Origin: Bugula neritina
Taxonomy: Eukaryota; Bryozoa; Gymnolaemata; Cheilostomatida; Bugulidae
Direction: 5' to 3'
DNA length: 64,000 nt
Assembly (NCBI GenBank): GCA_964035545.1
Contig: OZ037765.1
Span: 20,406,495 to 20,470,494 of the forward strand
Shown: in pieces, positions 35,518 through 55,947 of the stretch
How positions within the stretch are numbered: the stretch's first letter is position 1
How the letters are laid out: every line of letters starts with the position of its first letter
Notes under the pieces: generated by a model
What the model was told of the DNA's origin: nothing
The model's input: the letters and a program-made list of their open reading frames with translations, nothing else
Database searches by the model: none
Position numbers and translations under genes: made by a program

Positions 35518-36205
35518 GTTTTGGCTGACTCTACTGTGTTGCCTTCATGGTTGGATGCTTCAGGCTGGTTCAAGGGCTGCAAACTGATAGAAGGATTTGT
35601 TAATGAAGAGGCTGCTGTCTGGTCAATGGCTGACCAAGGTTCTGTCATCAGACGCGGTAATTGCCAAAATACCACTTCATAAGGTGATTTGCCTGTTGTA
35701 CTGACAGCCGATTTCATGGCATATGTGATGTAAGAAAGACCTTCAACCCACCCATTCTCTGGATATTCTTCTAGCTATTTTCTCAACCTCAGTTGCAAAT
35801 CTCCATTGCTTATCTCCATGAAGCCCTGAGATTGGAAATGTCTAGGCTGTTCATGGGTGATAGCAAGGCCTGGCAACTTCTTGGTGACTTCACTGATGAC
35901 TCCAGCAATAAGCTCTTTGTCATTGTCTGAGTGCAAAATTCGTGGTGCTCCAAACAGGCCAAAGGCCAGTGGTATGCTTGGATAGCAAGGGATGAGCCCA
36001 ACTAAATTTGCTGAACTGGTCTGGCATGTGTAGTATCCACTTGATATGCATTCTTGTCATGAAGAACTGCATTTTCTGTTATTGCTTTTCCTTCATGATA
36101 ACTCTGCCTCAGTATTTCTAAAGATGAAACAGTTAAGATGTGAACACATGGTGCAAGTAGACCAATGCTCAGACACCAGTTAACTGCTAGTATATATAAG
36201 GTCAT
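35481..36205 (-). pseudogene. Integrase core (DDE, rve-type) remnant of a transposable element
   Basis: On the minus strand, one frame runs from about 36057 down to 35484 with a single stop (35775-35777). It reads GAPRILHSDN (aspartate 35925-35927) and, 36 residues later, QGFMEISN (glutamate 35814-35816), matching the D-35-E spacing of retroviral-type integrases. SPYEVVFWQLPR follows, the usual end of the core. Upstream, in other frames, DQFSKFSWAHPL and YQVD look like the first strands, so at least two frameshifts are present. The source could be a Ty3/Gypsy-type retroelement or a Ginger-type DNA transposon. The frame's 3' end runs into a 19-bp minisatellite. Confidence 0.7.
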
Positions 36206-38160
36206 ACTCCAAGTTGAGTTTTAATTTGCATCTTTCCTAGAAGAGATTGCAATTGGCATCTCTGTAACAAAAATAACAACAACAAAAAACAAATAACTTT
36301 AGAATATTTTTTAACATGATAATGCAAGTTTCATAGGATGAGAGCTTTGGATTGAAAGGTTAAGGCATAAGCTGCAGTATGCTAGATATTTTGGGTTATA
36401 TTCTCTAAATAACACTCCCTCCCTTTTTACAACTAAGAGGTGTGTTTCTGCATGGATTACACTGCTGATTAAAGAGCATCTAGAATGATGTGATGAAATG
36501 GTGATAGAACCTACACCCAGGTACTATGTGGAGGAAAAAACTGTGATGTAAATTATTAAAGATACAAGCTACTTACAAATATACATCATATCTATTTTGT
36601 GGCCAAGCTACAGCAGCAGTGATTTACCCAATACAATGATAACCAGAAACATTAAAATGTTATAAAACTCTAAAAGACAATTATTAACATGCCACTGTGG
36701 TCACCCTTACAAGTAGAACTTTTTGGTCCAATTCTTATTTCTGTAGTCCCTAGCAATGTAGTACTTTTGTCTATGATGTTGGAGAATGTCCAGTGTGTCA
36801 CACAAAACTGGTACCTATTTAAGGTAATGGCATCAATATGGGTGTGTTGTATTATATCTGCTCTTCAGGTATGTCTAGTATATATATCTACAACATATAG
36901 TATCACAAAGTATACTACTTGAAAGCAATAGCCATATTACTTGAATAAAACGGAAACTATTAAGGGTAAGACAAAATTAGTTGGATGTTACAACTTTACT
37001 GCATAAAAATGCCTACATAATTATATTGAATGTGTTAACTTGTGTTTATAAAAAGAAAAAAATAGTTTTATTCCTGACTTCACAAATTGTATAACAGCAT
37101 TGACATTCTTAGTAACATAATTATTTTATAGAGCAGTTCTGGTATTGGTGATATTACATGCTATGTCCATGTGTTGAAGTTGGCGTTTCTACCTGAACAT
37201 TTATATTTTAGATAATGGGAAGAAATGAGTAGGAAATGTTTGGTAATGTGCATATAACTATATAATGGCAAAATGTATAAAATAATAAAAAAAAATATTA
37301 CTACATGTCCATTGTTGTAAATGTGTGGGTTTTGCCTCCTACTAACAGTGTTGATTGAACATAGAAATCTTTGTGGGAGTCTGAAAAAATAAAGTAGGTA
37401 GATTTTGAGTACTTCATTGTAACCCTGCTAAAAAGGGGCTCATGCAGGCATAGCCCTTCACAAGTAGAAAGAAGAGTAGTTGATAGTAAATGATTCTTTG
37501 GAGAAGTAAATTTTCCAAATCTTTTAAAAAAATTGCGAAAGAGCATTTTAGGTGAACTACCAAGCATATAGAAATATATTAAATCAATGCAGTAGTTTTC
37601 AGGTGAGGTAGTATTTTTCACATCTTCTGCATAAAAAATTAGCAAACAAAGTATTCATTTTTATAAGTAGTTGAATAGCTTCTCAAATTATAAGAGCCCA
37701 GTCAAATAAACTCAAGCATGTATGCTCAACATGCTTTTAGAGCTGAGCAATGACTTAAAGTTGCAAAAATATCTCATCCACAGCAGAAATTAACAACTAT
37801 TTTTAGTCACAGTGTGGGGCTAGTTGTGCCAAAAAACTTTGTCAAAATGACTCTATCTTAGTGAGTATAATGTTTATGCATTTACAGTAGTTTCAATGGA
37901 CAAAGACATATTATTACTTGGACAACATATTATTGACTTTGATGATGCTAGTTTTTAGATTGGCAAAATAATTTTTCAAAACTTATGTTCAAAAACCTAA
38001 TTTTTGGTTCAATTAGCCCCACCCTCATTTAAAATATATGTGGTTTCAAAATAAATGTATATATTATTAGATTTGGTTTACTATAGCACTTTATAAGCAT
38101 AAGCAAGGATAGGCTGTAGTTGAAGCAAACAACACACTGTGGTTGAATGCATAGCTAGGT
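36206..38160. other. Interior of the integrase-bearing element, no clear gene
   Basis: Lies between the integrase remnant and the right direct repeat. A minus-strand open frame at 37301-37645 (114 codons) is the longest here and matches no family I know; it would lie upstream of the integrase on the same strand. The rest is AT-rich with nothing recognisable. Confidence 0.4.
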
Positions 38161-38161
38161 G

Positions 38162-38565
38162 TGAACCCTGCAGCACATATAACAACATATTAGCAGCTGT
38201 TCAAATGTTTCAAAGTTGCCATTTCTGTTAGACTTTAGTTGGTATAGGTATATACCTAAGTCATATTGTAAATTGCTACAATATATAAAAATAATTATAA
38301 CCTTTGATAAAATTTAAGAACAAAAAATTTCAATTTGCCCATTTAAAGTATTTTGAGTGCAAATAAACTTGTACGTACATAATATTTTCAACTCTATAAC
38401 CAGTAAGCCTAAGTGAAATTGTAAATAATATAAAAGGGAAAAAAAGTACATAATATGCTCTATGCACAATGATCTTCAAAATATGGAAATAAAGATTATT
38501 CGTCTTAAATATGCTTTGTCATGGTAACAGTGGCAGGAACTCAAACTCAAACTATTGCTTATTGT
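38162..38565 (+). repeat. Right copy of the long direct repeat flanking the integrase remnant
   Basis: Partner of 34819-35280, same orientation and same end blocks. With the integrase lying near the left copy on the minus strand, the layout fits an old LTR element read right to left, with integrase last. I could not find a primer-binding site or a clean TG...CA end, so a general interspersed repeat present twice is the alternative. Confidence 0.7.
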
Positions 38566-40369
38566 CAACAGTCTATATTTCCATATAAAAGACTGCAACT
38601 AGTAAAAACATAAATAATCTGATTGAATTTACACTAATTAATTACAAGCATTGATTAAAGAACTTTTACTTGAATAAAAACAAAAAATAACATAATACTC
38701 GCATGTATTTTGTCAACGAAGACTTGAAAGTTATGGGAAAGGAAAACTATGAGAGAAGTGACTACAGTCAACTTTCCTCCTTCACTTGTTTAGCTGCACT
38801 GACTCAAGCCATAACAAAGATAGCTATGATGATCAAAAAGCTATTGCCAAAGCACTTTCACAAAAAGCTTTCACAAAAAAAGCTTCCGCAAGAAAGCATT
38901 CACAAAATACTTTTACCAAAAGCATTTCATTAAATTCTTTGAACAAAAAGCTTCAGGTGCAGAAATCATATTAATTGCCATTCTTAGTTTAATTATAAAC
39001 ATAAGCAATGCCATAGGTTAAATTTTCAAATTCTACTCCTGCTAGGTTTTAATAATTAAGTTTTAGATAAGAGCAATGGTCAGCTCTATACATGGTGGAA
39101 AGATATTTTGGAGTTATTACTTCTTGTTGTTATATAACTGCTTTTCAGGTGAACTTATATAAATATTTATAATTGAAGTGATATAATTATTAACTCTTTA
39201 TATTATTAATTCCTCTATTGTCTGTATCATTTTCCTTAGTGTAAACTGGGATGCTATAACCAATGTTGTATAATTGTTTTTGAATTTATGCAGTACACTG
39301 AAATTGTTCCTAATTACTTGAGTTGTCTAACCATATATCCTGCATGGCTCACATAATGTTCAATGTCTGACCTCCTCCTTACAAGTAATGAATCTTCAGC
39401 TAAAAATAGAGCTATCTATTCACTGGCACTAGGCATATTCTACTGATGTGTTTTATACCAGAAATGTTTCTACTTCTTACAGTATAGCAGACTATTATAC
39501 AGATTGCTAGTGTCATAATCTATAGTGAGTTAAAGTCTCAGCAGTAGCAAAGAAACAAAAATATTAGCCATATAATTATCATCAATATGACTGCCTTTTT
39601 CTAAGCTGAAGATGAAGTTGATAAAAACCATCACTCAAGTTATTCAAATCAACTGGCACAAAACAAATCTCTCCAGGTCATGTTTTTGAGATAGCTCATG
39701 GAGACACCTTTGGCATAACAGTGAGTTTTTAAAATATATAATATATGGTCTCTTATGTGCTAACATTGTAATAGTTATCAACCTCAGAATATCTGACCCA
39801 CAGCCTGCTAGTTGTGTGCATGAATGAATTATTTTATACTTTAATGAAAGATTGTCAGTCTCGGTTTTTAAGCCTCATTCAATTCAATTTAATTTTTACT
39901 CAGCTATGTTTTTTCTATAACAGCCTAATTATTATTTTGTTTTGTATTTAATATCGCATTTGTTGTATTGAGAAGTGGCAAAGTTTGCACTAACCAGCCT
40001 GTCTAGATGAGCTCAATAATTTGTTTGCTGGTCTGGGACTTTTCACTCTAAAACTTCAATTAAATGTTAATAAGTATAACATTTAGTAAGCTATACTATT
40101 TTTAATGCTTATATCGCAATTTACGTAGTATTATTCATATTATACTTAATATCATTATAAGTTAATTGTAACTAAAATGTATACAGTATGGTATGTAGGC
40201 CTAATATAGTAAGCCATGCAACAAAACCCCTCATGCAGTTGCATTTTTAAATCTACCACACATTGTGGAAACTATGCATTATCAAAATAGTTTGCAGTTT
40301 GCATGGATAATAATATAGTTGCTAAAACTACTATATAGTACTATATATAAAGAAATCATCTTTGCTTTC
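38566..40369. other. Spacer upstream of paralogue 2
   Basis: AT-rich apart from the tandem repeat at 38843. I see no gene. Confidence 0.55.
38843..38960 (+). repeat. Degenerate tandem CACAAAAAGCTTT-type repeat
   Basis: Seven or eight imperfect units of roughly 13-15 bases (CACAAAAAGCTTT, CACAAAAAAAGCTTC, CGCAAGAAAGCATT, ACCAAAAGCATTT, GAACAAAAAGCTTC). An open frame through it is a by-product of the repeat. Confidence 0.65.
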
Positions 40370-40541
40370 TTATCTTCTATGTCTCTTGGACTGAGTGATA
40401 AGCCTAAGCTGATTTCTTAGATAAATAGAGGTGTGATAGATAAGGCTCAAGAAGAAAATCATGTTAGATGTTACATCTAATCTACCATTTTAATCTGCAC
40501 CGCAATATATATGCACTCTTTGGAACGACCAGCCAACAAAC
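40370..40541 (+). promoter_or_regulatory. Upstream block and 5' UTR exon of paralogue 2, with clustered GATA sites
   Basis: WGATAR sites at 40370-40375 (reverse), 40396-40401, 40419-40424, 40434-40439 and 40438-40443. Four match the sites upstream of paralogue 1 in order, strand and approximate spacing; the site at 40419 is extra. The donor at 40541/40542 (AAAC|GTAAGT) and the acceptor ending at 40688 give a noncoding exon like that of paralogue 1. Confidence 0.5.
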
Positions 40542-40705
40542 GTAAGTATAACACATCCTACTTTTTCTCCTAGAATAGTTTACATTTTACTGCATTTGTA
40601 TTTTGTCAGAATTTTACTTCTGAGCTTTGATAAATTGTTCAACATTTATGTATAATTGACATTTTGTTGTTATTTATTTTTTGTAAAGAAAAAAATCTTA
40701 TCAAA

Positions 40706-48518
<7,813 letters not shown>

Positions 48519-49364
48519 ATAAAGCAATGAAGAAGTTGTTGAATACATGTTATAGTGCTAGTAATTCATCTTATAGACTATCATATTAGCTCTATAATAT
48601 ATATTATATAACATTCATTATTAAATATATGTAACTGTTGGTAGCTACTAAATGTGATTTTTTTAATTTGCAACAATAACTCTAGCTATTAAGTTATATA
48701 TGATAAGAAGAGTATTAAATTGTTTATTTAAACAGCTTCTCATTACCATCCCTGTATAATGAAGTTTACTGTAAACCTTGTAAAGTCAGCTTAAACTTCT
48801 TTACACATATATAACTATTTTGTTTTATTTTCTCAATGATTATTCTAATTGAAAATGGAAGTACAAATCATAATTTTTTATTCTAAGTCAAGACCTTATT
48901 TTATATCATCAACAGAAAAATTTAGCTGCAGTTTTTTCAATAATCCATAATTAATATTATCATAAATGATATCAACTTCACAATTCGGCTTCAACAGCTA
49001 AAAAAATAACATTCTTTAAGATACCGAAATTTATAAAAAATAAGGTAAAATTTTTATCTGTTTTATATAATAAACACTGCAAATTTTAAAGCGTTTGTGT
49101 TGTGGGGAGTTGTCTTACCTCTATGACAGATTTTCAGTTACGGCTGCAGCAACAACTTTCTTCATCACAATAATGAAAATTAAGTTTAGCTGATTATTCC
49201 TTAAATCTAACTATTAAATCTACATGTTTAACGCAACCAAATTTGTTTATGTTACTTAAAAATGTAATATATTATGTATATTGTAGTGCAACATATAATT
49301 ATTTATAAAAAGTTATAAAAGTTATAAAAAGTTATATACTATATAACATATACTACAGGTTATA

Positions 49365-49466
<102 letters not shown>

Positions 49467-50484
49467 CAGAATATTATGTTAATATAATGTTATGAGCAAC
49501 TTTTCAAGTGTCTACTCTTTTGATGCTTATGCCCAAATTTGCCAAAACTAATGGTAATATCTAAGTTGTTTGTTATAATATTATTGTCGTCTTTGAATAA
49601 GAAATAATAATTATATATAGTATCTTGCTTGTGGGTACATTTGTTTACACTTGAAATATTATGATTTAATATATCAGCATAATAACTTTATTGCATTATC
49701 AAAATAATAACATAATATAGTTTTGGTAGCTCATCAGCCACAATGCTAACAATCTACCACCAGAGACAAGCAGAACAGTTAGCGGTGGGCAAGTGGAATC
49801 CTGCTTTATCACTTACATTGTAAAATAAGTCAGTTGAGAATTTGGCTGCAAGCAAGCCAAGTCAATCTATGCTAGTATTGTATAGAAAGTCATCAGTAAG
49901 CAGAAACTAAATTCTGAGAGATGTATTTCAGCGTATGATAATGTTTTTTTTTTGAAGAATGAGAAAAAATAGATTCTAAGTTATATATAAAGGATCTCAA
50001 AGTTTTAAAAATATCAGATAAAATTGAAAGTCAACTAGAGCAAATACAAAGTTGTACTCTGTAAATTAAATTTACAAATAGTAAGAACATTTCTTGAACT
50101 TTATTAAATTGCATATTAGTCATCATATGTACAATTAAACATAGCAAAGAACTTGAGATGCATGGAAATAATATATCCGTTGTCATATTGACAATCTTTG
50201 TTTAATTGTGGAATTTTATCCCACTAAGTTTACAAGGCGAAATATTTGTTCTTTGTGATAAAGTTATTGAAACTTGGAATCATCTTTCGAGCAAATATTA
50301 CATTTCAGTACCAATAGGCCATAGTTATTGAGATGTGCTTCCTTCATGCAATCTTAGCAGGTGGCCAAGTGTGGAATATTTTCTTTTGTAAAAAATTTGT
50401 GTTCTTCAGTGTTGCTTTGATTTAGTTTAGGAAAAAAACTCTCAATTATATTATCTGTTTTAGCAGATAATTCTAAGAATAATA

Positions 50485-50552
50485 CATATATTATATTATA
50501 TTATATTATATTATATTATATTATATTGTATTATATATATATATATATATAT
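50485..50552. repeat. TTATA pentamer repeat and (AT)n
   Basis: About nine TATAT/TTATA units, then a short AT tract. Confidence 0.9.
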
Positions 50553-53500
50553 TACGCAATTTATGTTTTGTTTATTAAGTGTAATACAACAGTAACGCAA
50601 CAATTATAAAAATATAACAAAATATATCGATGTATGGTATTAACCTTTGGCACAACTTTATAGCAGTTTGCAAATTTATTTTTCCAATAACAATGGTATA
50701 TCACTGATACAAATTATTCATTTCCATAAGATTATTATTGCCAATTCTTTGCAGCAAGTATGGTACTAAAATTAAAAATAAGCAAAATATATGTTTTCAA
50801 ATAAATCAAATTACTGCTATGGGAACCATAATCAAGGCCACAAAAAGTGTTATCACAATTTTCTGAACAGAAGCTTGCTGCTTGAGTGACTTTTATTTTA
50901 AAGTTTACTGCAAAATTTTTAAAAACAAGTTCATAGTTTCAAAGCTTACATTTAAAAACTTTGGCTATAATAATTTTTGCTTCTATTTACTATTGCGAAT
51001 CTGCATCGACTGTCAAGTTTTGGTACATGACCAGTTGCCCAACAGTTATCACAATAAATATTTACATATTAAGGTAATTAATTATATTGTTCAATAAAAA
51101 ATAATGATATCATTGATACAGGAAGTTAGCAACTTCATTGTAAAAGTTATTATTGTTATTAATTTAAGAACTCAAATCTGTCAACTTTCTACGGACTATT
51201 AGTAAGTATTTTTTCTATTTCAACATATGATGCACAGGAAGCTAGGCTTGCTAGCTGTACGACAATTACATCGAGTGCATTTGACAATATGTTCATACAG
51301 TTTTAGGAGCCGCAGATAACATAATAATATTTTAATAGACCTAATGATGCTGTTACAGCTAAGCCGCTGGGTGATATATAGTATTATGAGGGTAAGAATT
51401 AATAAAATTCTTCAAATATTTCTGGTCACCAGTCACTAACCAAACTTTTAAGTTTGTCTTTTTCTGCAGCTGACACCAAAATAATATTATTTTACGAGTT
51501 ATGCAGCTCTTATGCTTCAGCTATAATATCATTATTTTATGAAAGATTGGAATTTAGATGACTTGTAATTGTTATCACAGGTTATTACTGTGACATATTT
51601 ATCAGTAAATCACCAACAACGTTATTCAGATGAATTTAAAGAATTTCTCGTCTAAGGAATATTAGTGTTACTATTTTATTATAGTTATCTACATTATCTA
51701 ACATAAAGTGCCAACAATTATGCAAGCATGCACCATAATAACCTTTGTATATAATATATATTGTTTACATTGACTAGCCTCTAATCCTACAATTATGTGT
51801 AAGCTATACAGCATAGGCATGCACAAAAGAAAACAAATTATTTATTAGGCTAAGTCTACTTCTTTTTGGATTATTGCTGGCAGCTATCAGTTGTTCATAT
51901 ATTTAGCTATAAGTCTTAAATTATTTTAAGAATTGCCATTTTTATTCTCATAAATTTTATTGGATTGACTTCTTACTAATGTGTTATTGTGAAAAAAATT
52001 CTAATTTAAAAAAGCATTTGGACTACACTTACATAGTTCATATAAATATTACTATAATATTGTAGAGTGGCTTCAGTCAACTTTATCCATGTTTTGGTTT
52101 TTTTTCTAGCACTGTGTATGTCTAAGTATTTTATTCTTGTTGGAATTACTATTTCAGATGTCAGATTTTCTTATCTTGGTGCTGGCTGTATTTCACGGCT
52201 ATTAATTCAGACACTTCAAGACCAGCTTGTATATAAATATGGTATTTACATTTATGCGCACATTTTTGACCAAAAACTCTTGAGCTGTAGTCTCCAACGT
52301 TACCTATAATTAGCCAGTATATTACAGCACTACGCAATGGCTCCCTTGCACACTGGGACATAAGGGCTGGCTGGCTGGCTAGCCAAGGTGTGCGACTAGA
52401 GTACTGCAGCTCTGAGTAGTTGACTGGCCAACCCCATACCCCCCAGTACATTCTCTTAGCCACTTGATATAGTCAGTTAGTGTTTGCTAACCAAGCCAAG
52501 CGTAGATATGACTTATCTAGCTACTAATTCTTGGCTAGAGTGACATAGATAAGGCAGCATTTAGCATACATTGACCTACCAAACTTATTTCAAACTTATC
52601 TTGTGTCAACAATGGCCAATCCTTGCACAAATATACCATTTAAATGAGGTTCTCACCATGCAAGAGCCTTCTCAACCTCTACCACACTCTACTTTTCTTA
52701 TGACAGCTCAGTATTGACATCTACAAGAGAACTTGTGAAAGTAAACCTCTAAAGACTGTTGGGAATTACTCAGCCCAAGCACTAAGCAATGTACTGGGAA
52801 TGGGTGGTACACTTGCTGAACATAGCTGAAATCAATCAATCACGAATGAATTGAAACAAAAGTCACTCTAAAAATAATTTGGCGGAACTGTTAAAATTAA
52901 GTTCAAAATTTAGGCCAGTAATTACATACTGCACTGCACTCACGTCGTTGCCAATATGCATTTGGCTGAGATGGTGTGGTAATTCTGATAGCCATAAACA
53001 TGCGAAGTCAAGTGCTCTCAAGCATTGTTTCATTTACTGCTATGCATTGTCATAAATGATTACTGCTCTGTATTAAAATACAATAATTAACAGCTATAAA
53101 AGCTGATTAGATACCCTTGCATCCCTATGGTCAAGAAGGCCACTTGTACAAGTTTATACTATTTATACTGATAACATTAATAATATGATACTTGGGTCTT
53201 CAGGAGAATTTTAGAAGACATAAAAAATAAAACATATATTTAGAACTTGCTGTGTTTATTTTTTATCCTGTTTACTTGGGTGATGATTCCAACAGTATAC
53301 CCATGTGTGATGTTGCTTTCACTAATGACCACACTGTTACAAAAAGCATTGCATACAAGTTTTTAAAAGTGCTAAAGAATAATAATTATTATTACACTTT
53401 GCTGATATATATGTAAATAGAATTACAACTAATTTAATGCAGCTCTGTTCGCACTGCGTGATACCCAACTGCTGCTTTATGCTGGAAATTTCTGCCCTAT

Positions 53501-55055
53501 ATTAAAAGTTGTGCACTGAGCACACAAGGCAAGAGCAACAGCCCATATGTTAGTTACATGCCCTGAATGCATTTTATACAGAGTTTATAGGATGCCTATT
53601 ATAGCCCATATGTCTGTTACACGTACTGCTGATTATTTCATATACTGTTATCAATACAGTCAGCATTGATTACACTCATCCTCCTCAGTGGGGTACCACA
53701 TCAGGCTTACAAAAGATTGCTTGAATGCATATTTTTATTTCCTAGCATGTGCTTTTATGAAGTATCTTTTCTGCTTTAAAAAAGGATACAAGGCCAGACC
53801 ATTATACACAACGAACATATTTTATTTATATTCACCAAAATTGCTATAAACCGTATTTTTAATGTTTTCATTTCACTGATAAAACCAACATTGATATGTT
53901 TTGTTTGGCCCAAGTCTAATTTTTGCTTCATTACAGCAACACTTTGGAGCAGTTTAAATTTTACCCAGCCTTTAGTTTTATAATTTAGAGATAAAATCAT
54001 ATAAGAGCTGCCATATTTTATAGTTTACTTAGATTACTTCTAGAAGTAATATACAAATTTACTTTCGTGAAGTGTAAACACTTTAGCATCTTTTTTCCAT
54101 TGTCTATAAAAATTGTATTACTTTATCTGCTTGCTGTTGAAATTTCTGCTTTATTTCTTCGAAATATTATTAGGATTCTTTTGTGTAGTACATTTATCGG
54201 AGCCCAAAATGAAGCACTATATCATAATAGGCATTGAAACTTGTGCTGCGTGTAACATTCAACTAATTACCCTTAAATGCATGCAGAATGATGGAACTAT
54301 TTTGGTCATTCGGTCTTGAATTGAAGTAGCTGATTATTTTATTTGACCACAACATGCCTAAAATAAATCATAAGTTGTTGTTTTTAAACAAACTATTAGA
54401 AGCTAGATTGTCTACCCCAAGGAGTCTCCATCTAGTGCAGACAGCCCAACAAGATTGACCAATGAGCAGTCAAGTGTGGTACCAGCCAAGTGTAACCAGC
54501 CTGGTCTTCTCCTAATTGTAAAGCACCAAACTCATGGCATGCAGTGTGTTGCACATTCAGACGTTCTTATTGGCTACCCATTCTTCATATATATTTTTGC
54601 TAATCATTTTACAATTCAGTACATTTAACTTTATCTTGTTCAAATTATCTTTGCTTGGTGTTAGTACATACAAGTGTAAACTTCACTCCATAATTTTCTG
54701 TTTATTGCTGACAAAGCTATCTGTTCAGAGTGATAAAAAGGTAAAGTGATTTGTGAATTTATATCATAGACAGTAATGTAGATAAGTGATAATATTTCTG
54801 TTACATATATACATATATGGGTGCATAAGTTAGTATGTTACACAAACTGTGATACCTACTAGCTTGCAAGTATCTGATGTAAAATTTCTTTAAAGTGTTG
54901 CTTTTTTCGTGGTTGTTTTCTAAACAAAATGAGTACCAAAAGAAGCTTAACCGAATGCAGGATTAGGCTGCTGTTTTCTCTTTTAAGCAAGTATCTGCTT
55001 ATTTTATTTGTGTTCCATATTGTCTTTATATTTTTCATTATGAATTTATTGCTCT

Positions 55056-55345
<290 letters not shown>

Positions 55346-55947
55346 TACATAACACACTATTTTGATGGGTATATAGATTTAATTGCTGTTTTCCTCTATC
55401 AATAAAATCATCCAACAAAATTGCTTGTAGTTCATAATTACTAAACCACTAATTTAATATATCTGTCAAGTGTGCTGCGTTTGGGTATTGGAATGGCTTT
55501 ATATATGCTTTTCATAAGCTAAAATAATGCTCAACAATAAAATGTGATATGATTTTGACAGCTCTTATGTAACATCTAATTAGCACCAATATTAATATAT
55601 TATACTAAGTTGACAAGGAGTAAATTTGCAAACTAATTAAAGTTTGAAACAAGATCCACAACTATAATTGAAGAATATTTTGCAAGTTCATATTATATTA
55701 CCATTCCCTAGCATTTCTGCTTCATTGTATTATAAGAATGTACAAGAATCACTCAACTGTGCTGTTGAAACTTGTTTGTAAACATAGGTCAAAACAATAA
55801 ACTGATGTGATTAGTAATGCTAGCTATGTTTTACCACTATAATTCAACATTGTAGTAGTGATTGAGTCATATTTCTGTTGTTGTATTTGACACGAAAGAA
55901 ATATGCATTAATTTTATTTTTAGAACAAGCCAAAGAAAGTTATTACA

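Noticed and set aside
36689-36922. 77-codon plus-strand frame between the enzyme genes.
   Set aside because: No domain, no promoter or splice support, inside the transposon remnant.
39672-39722. Possible exon (GHVFEIAHGDTFGI before GTGAGT).
   Set aside because: No matching frame or paralogue support on either side; likely chance.
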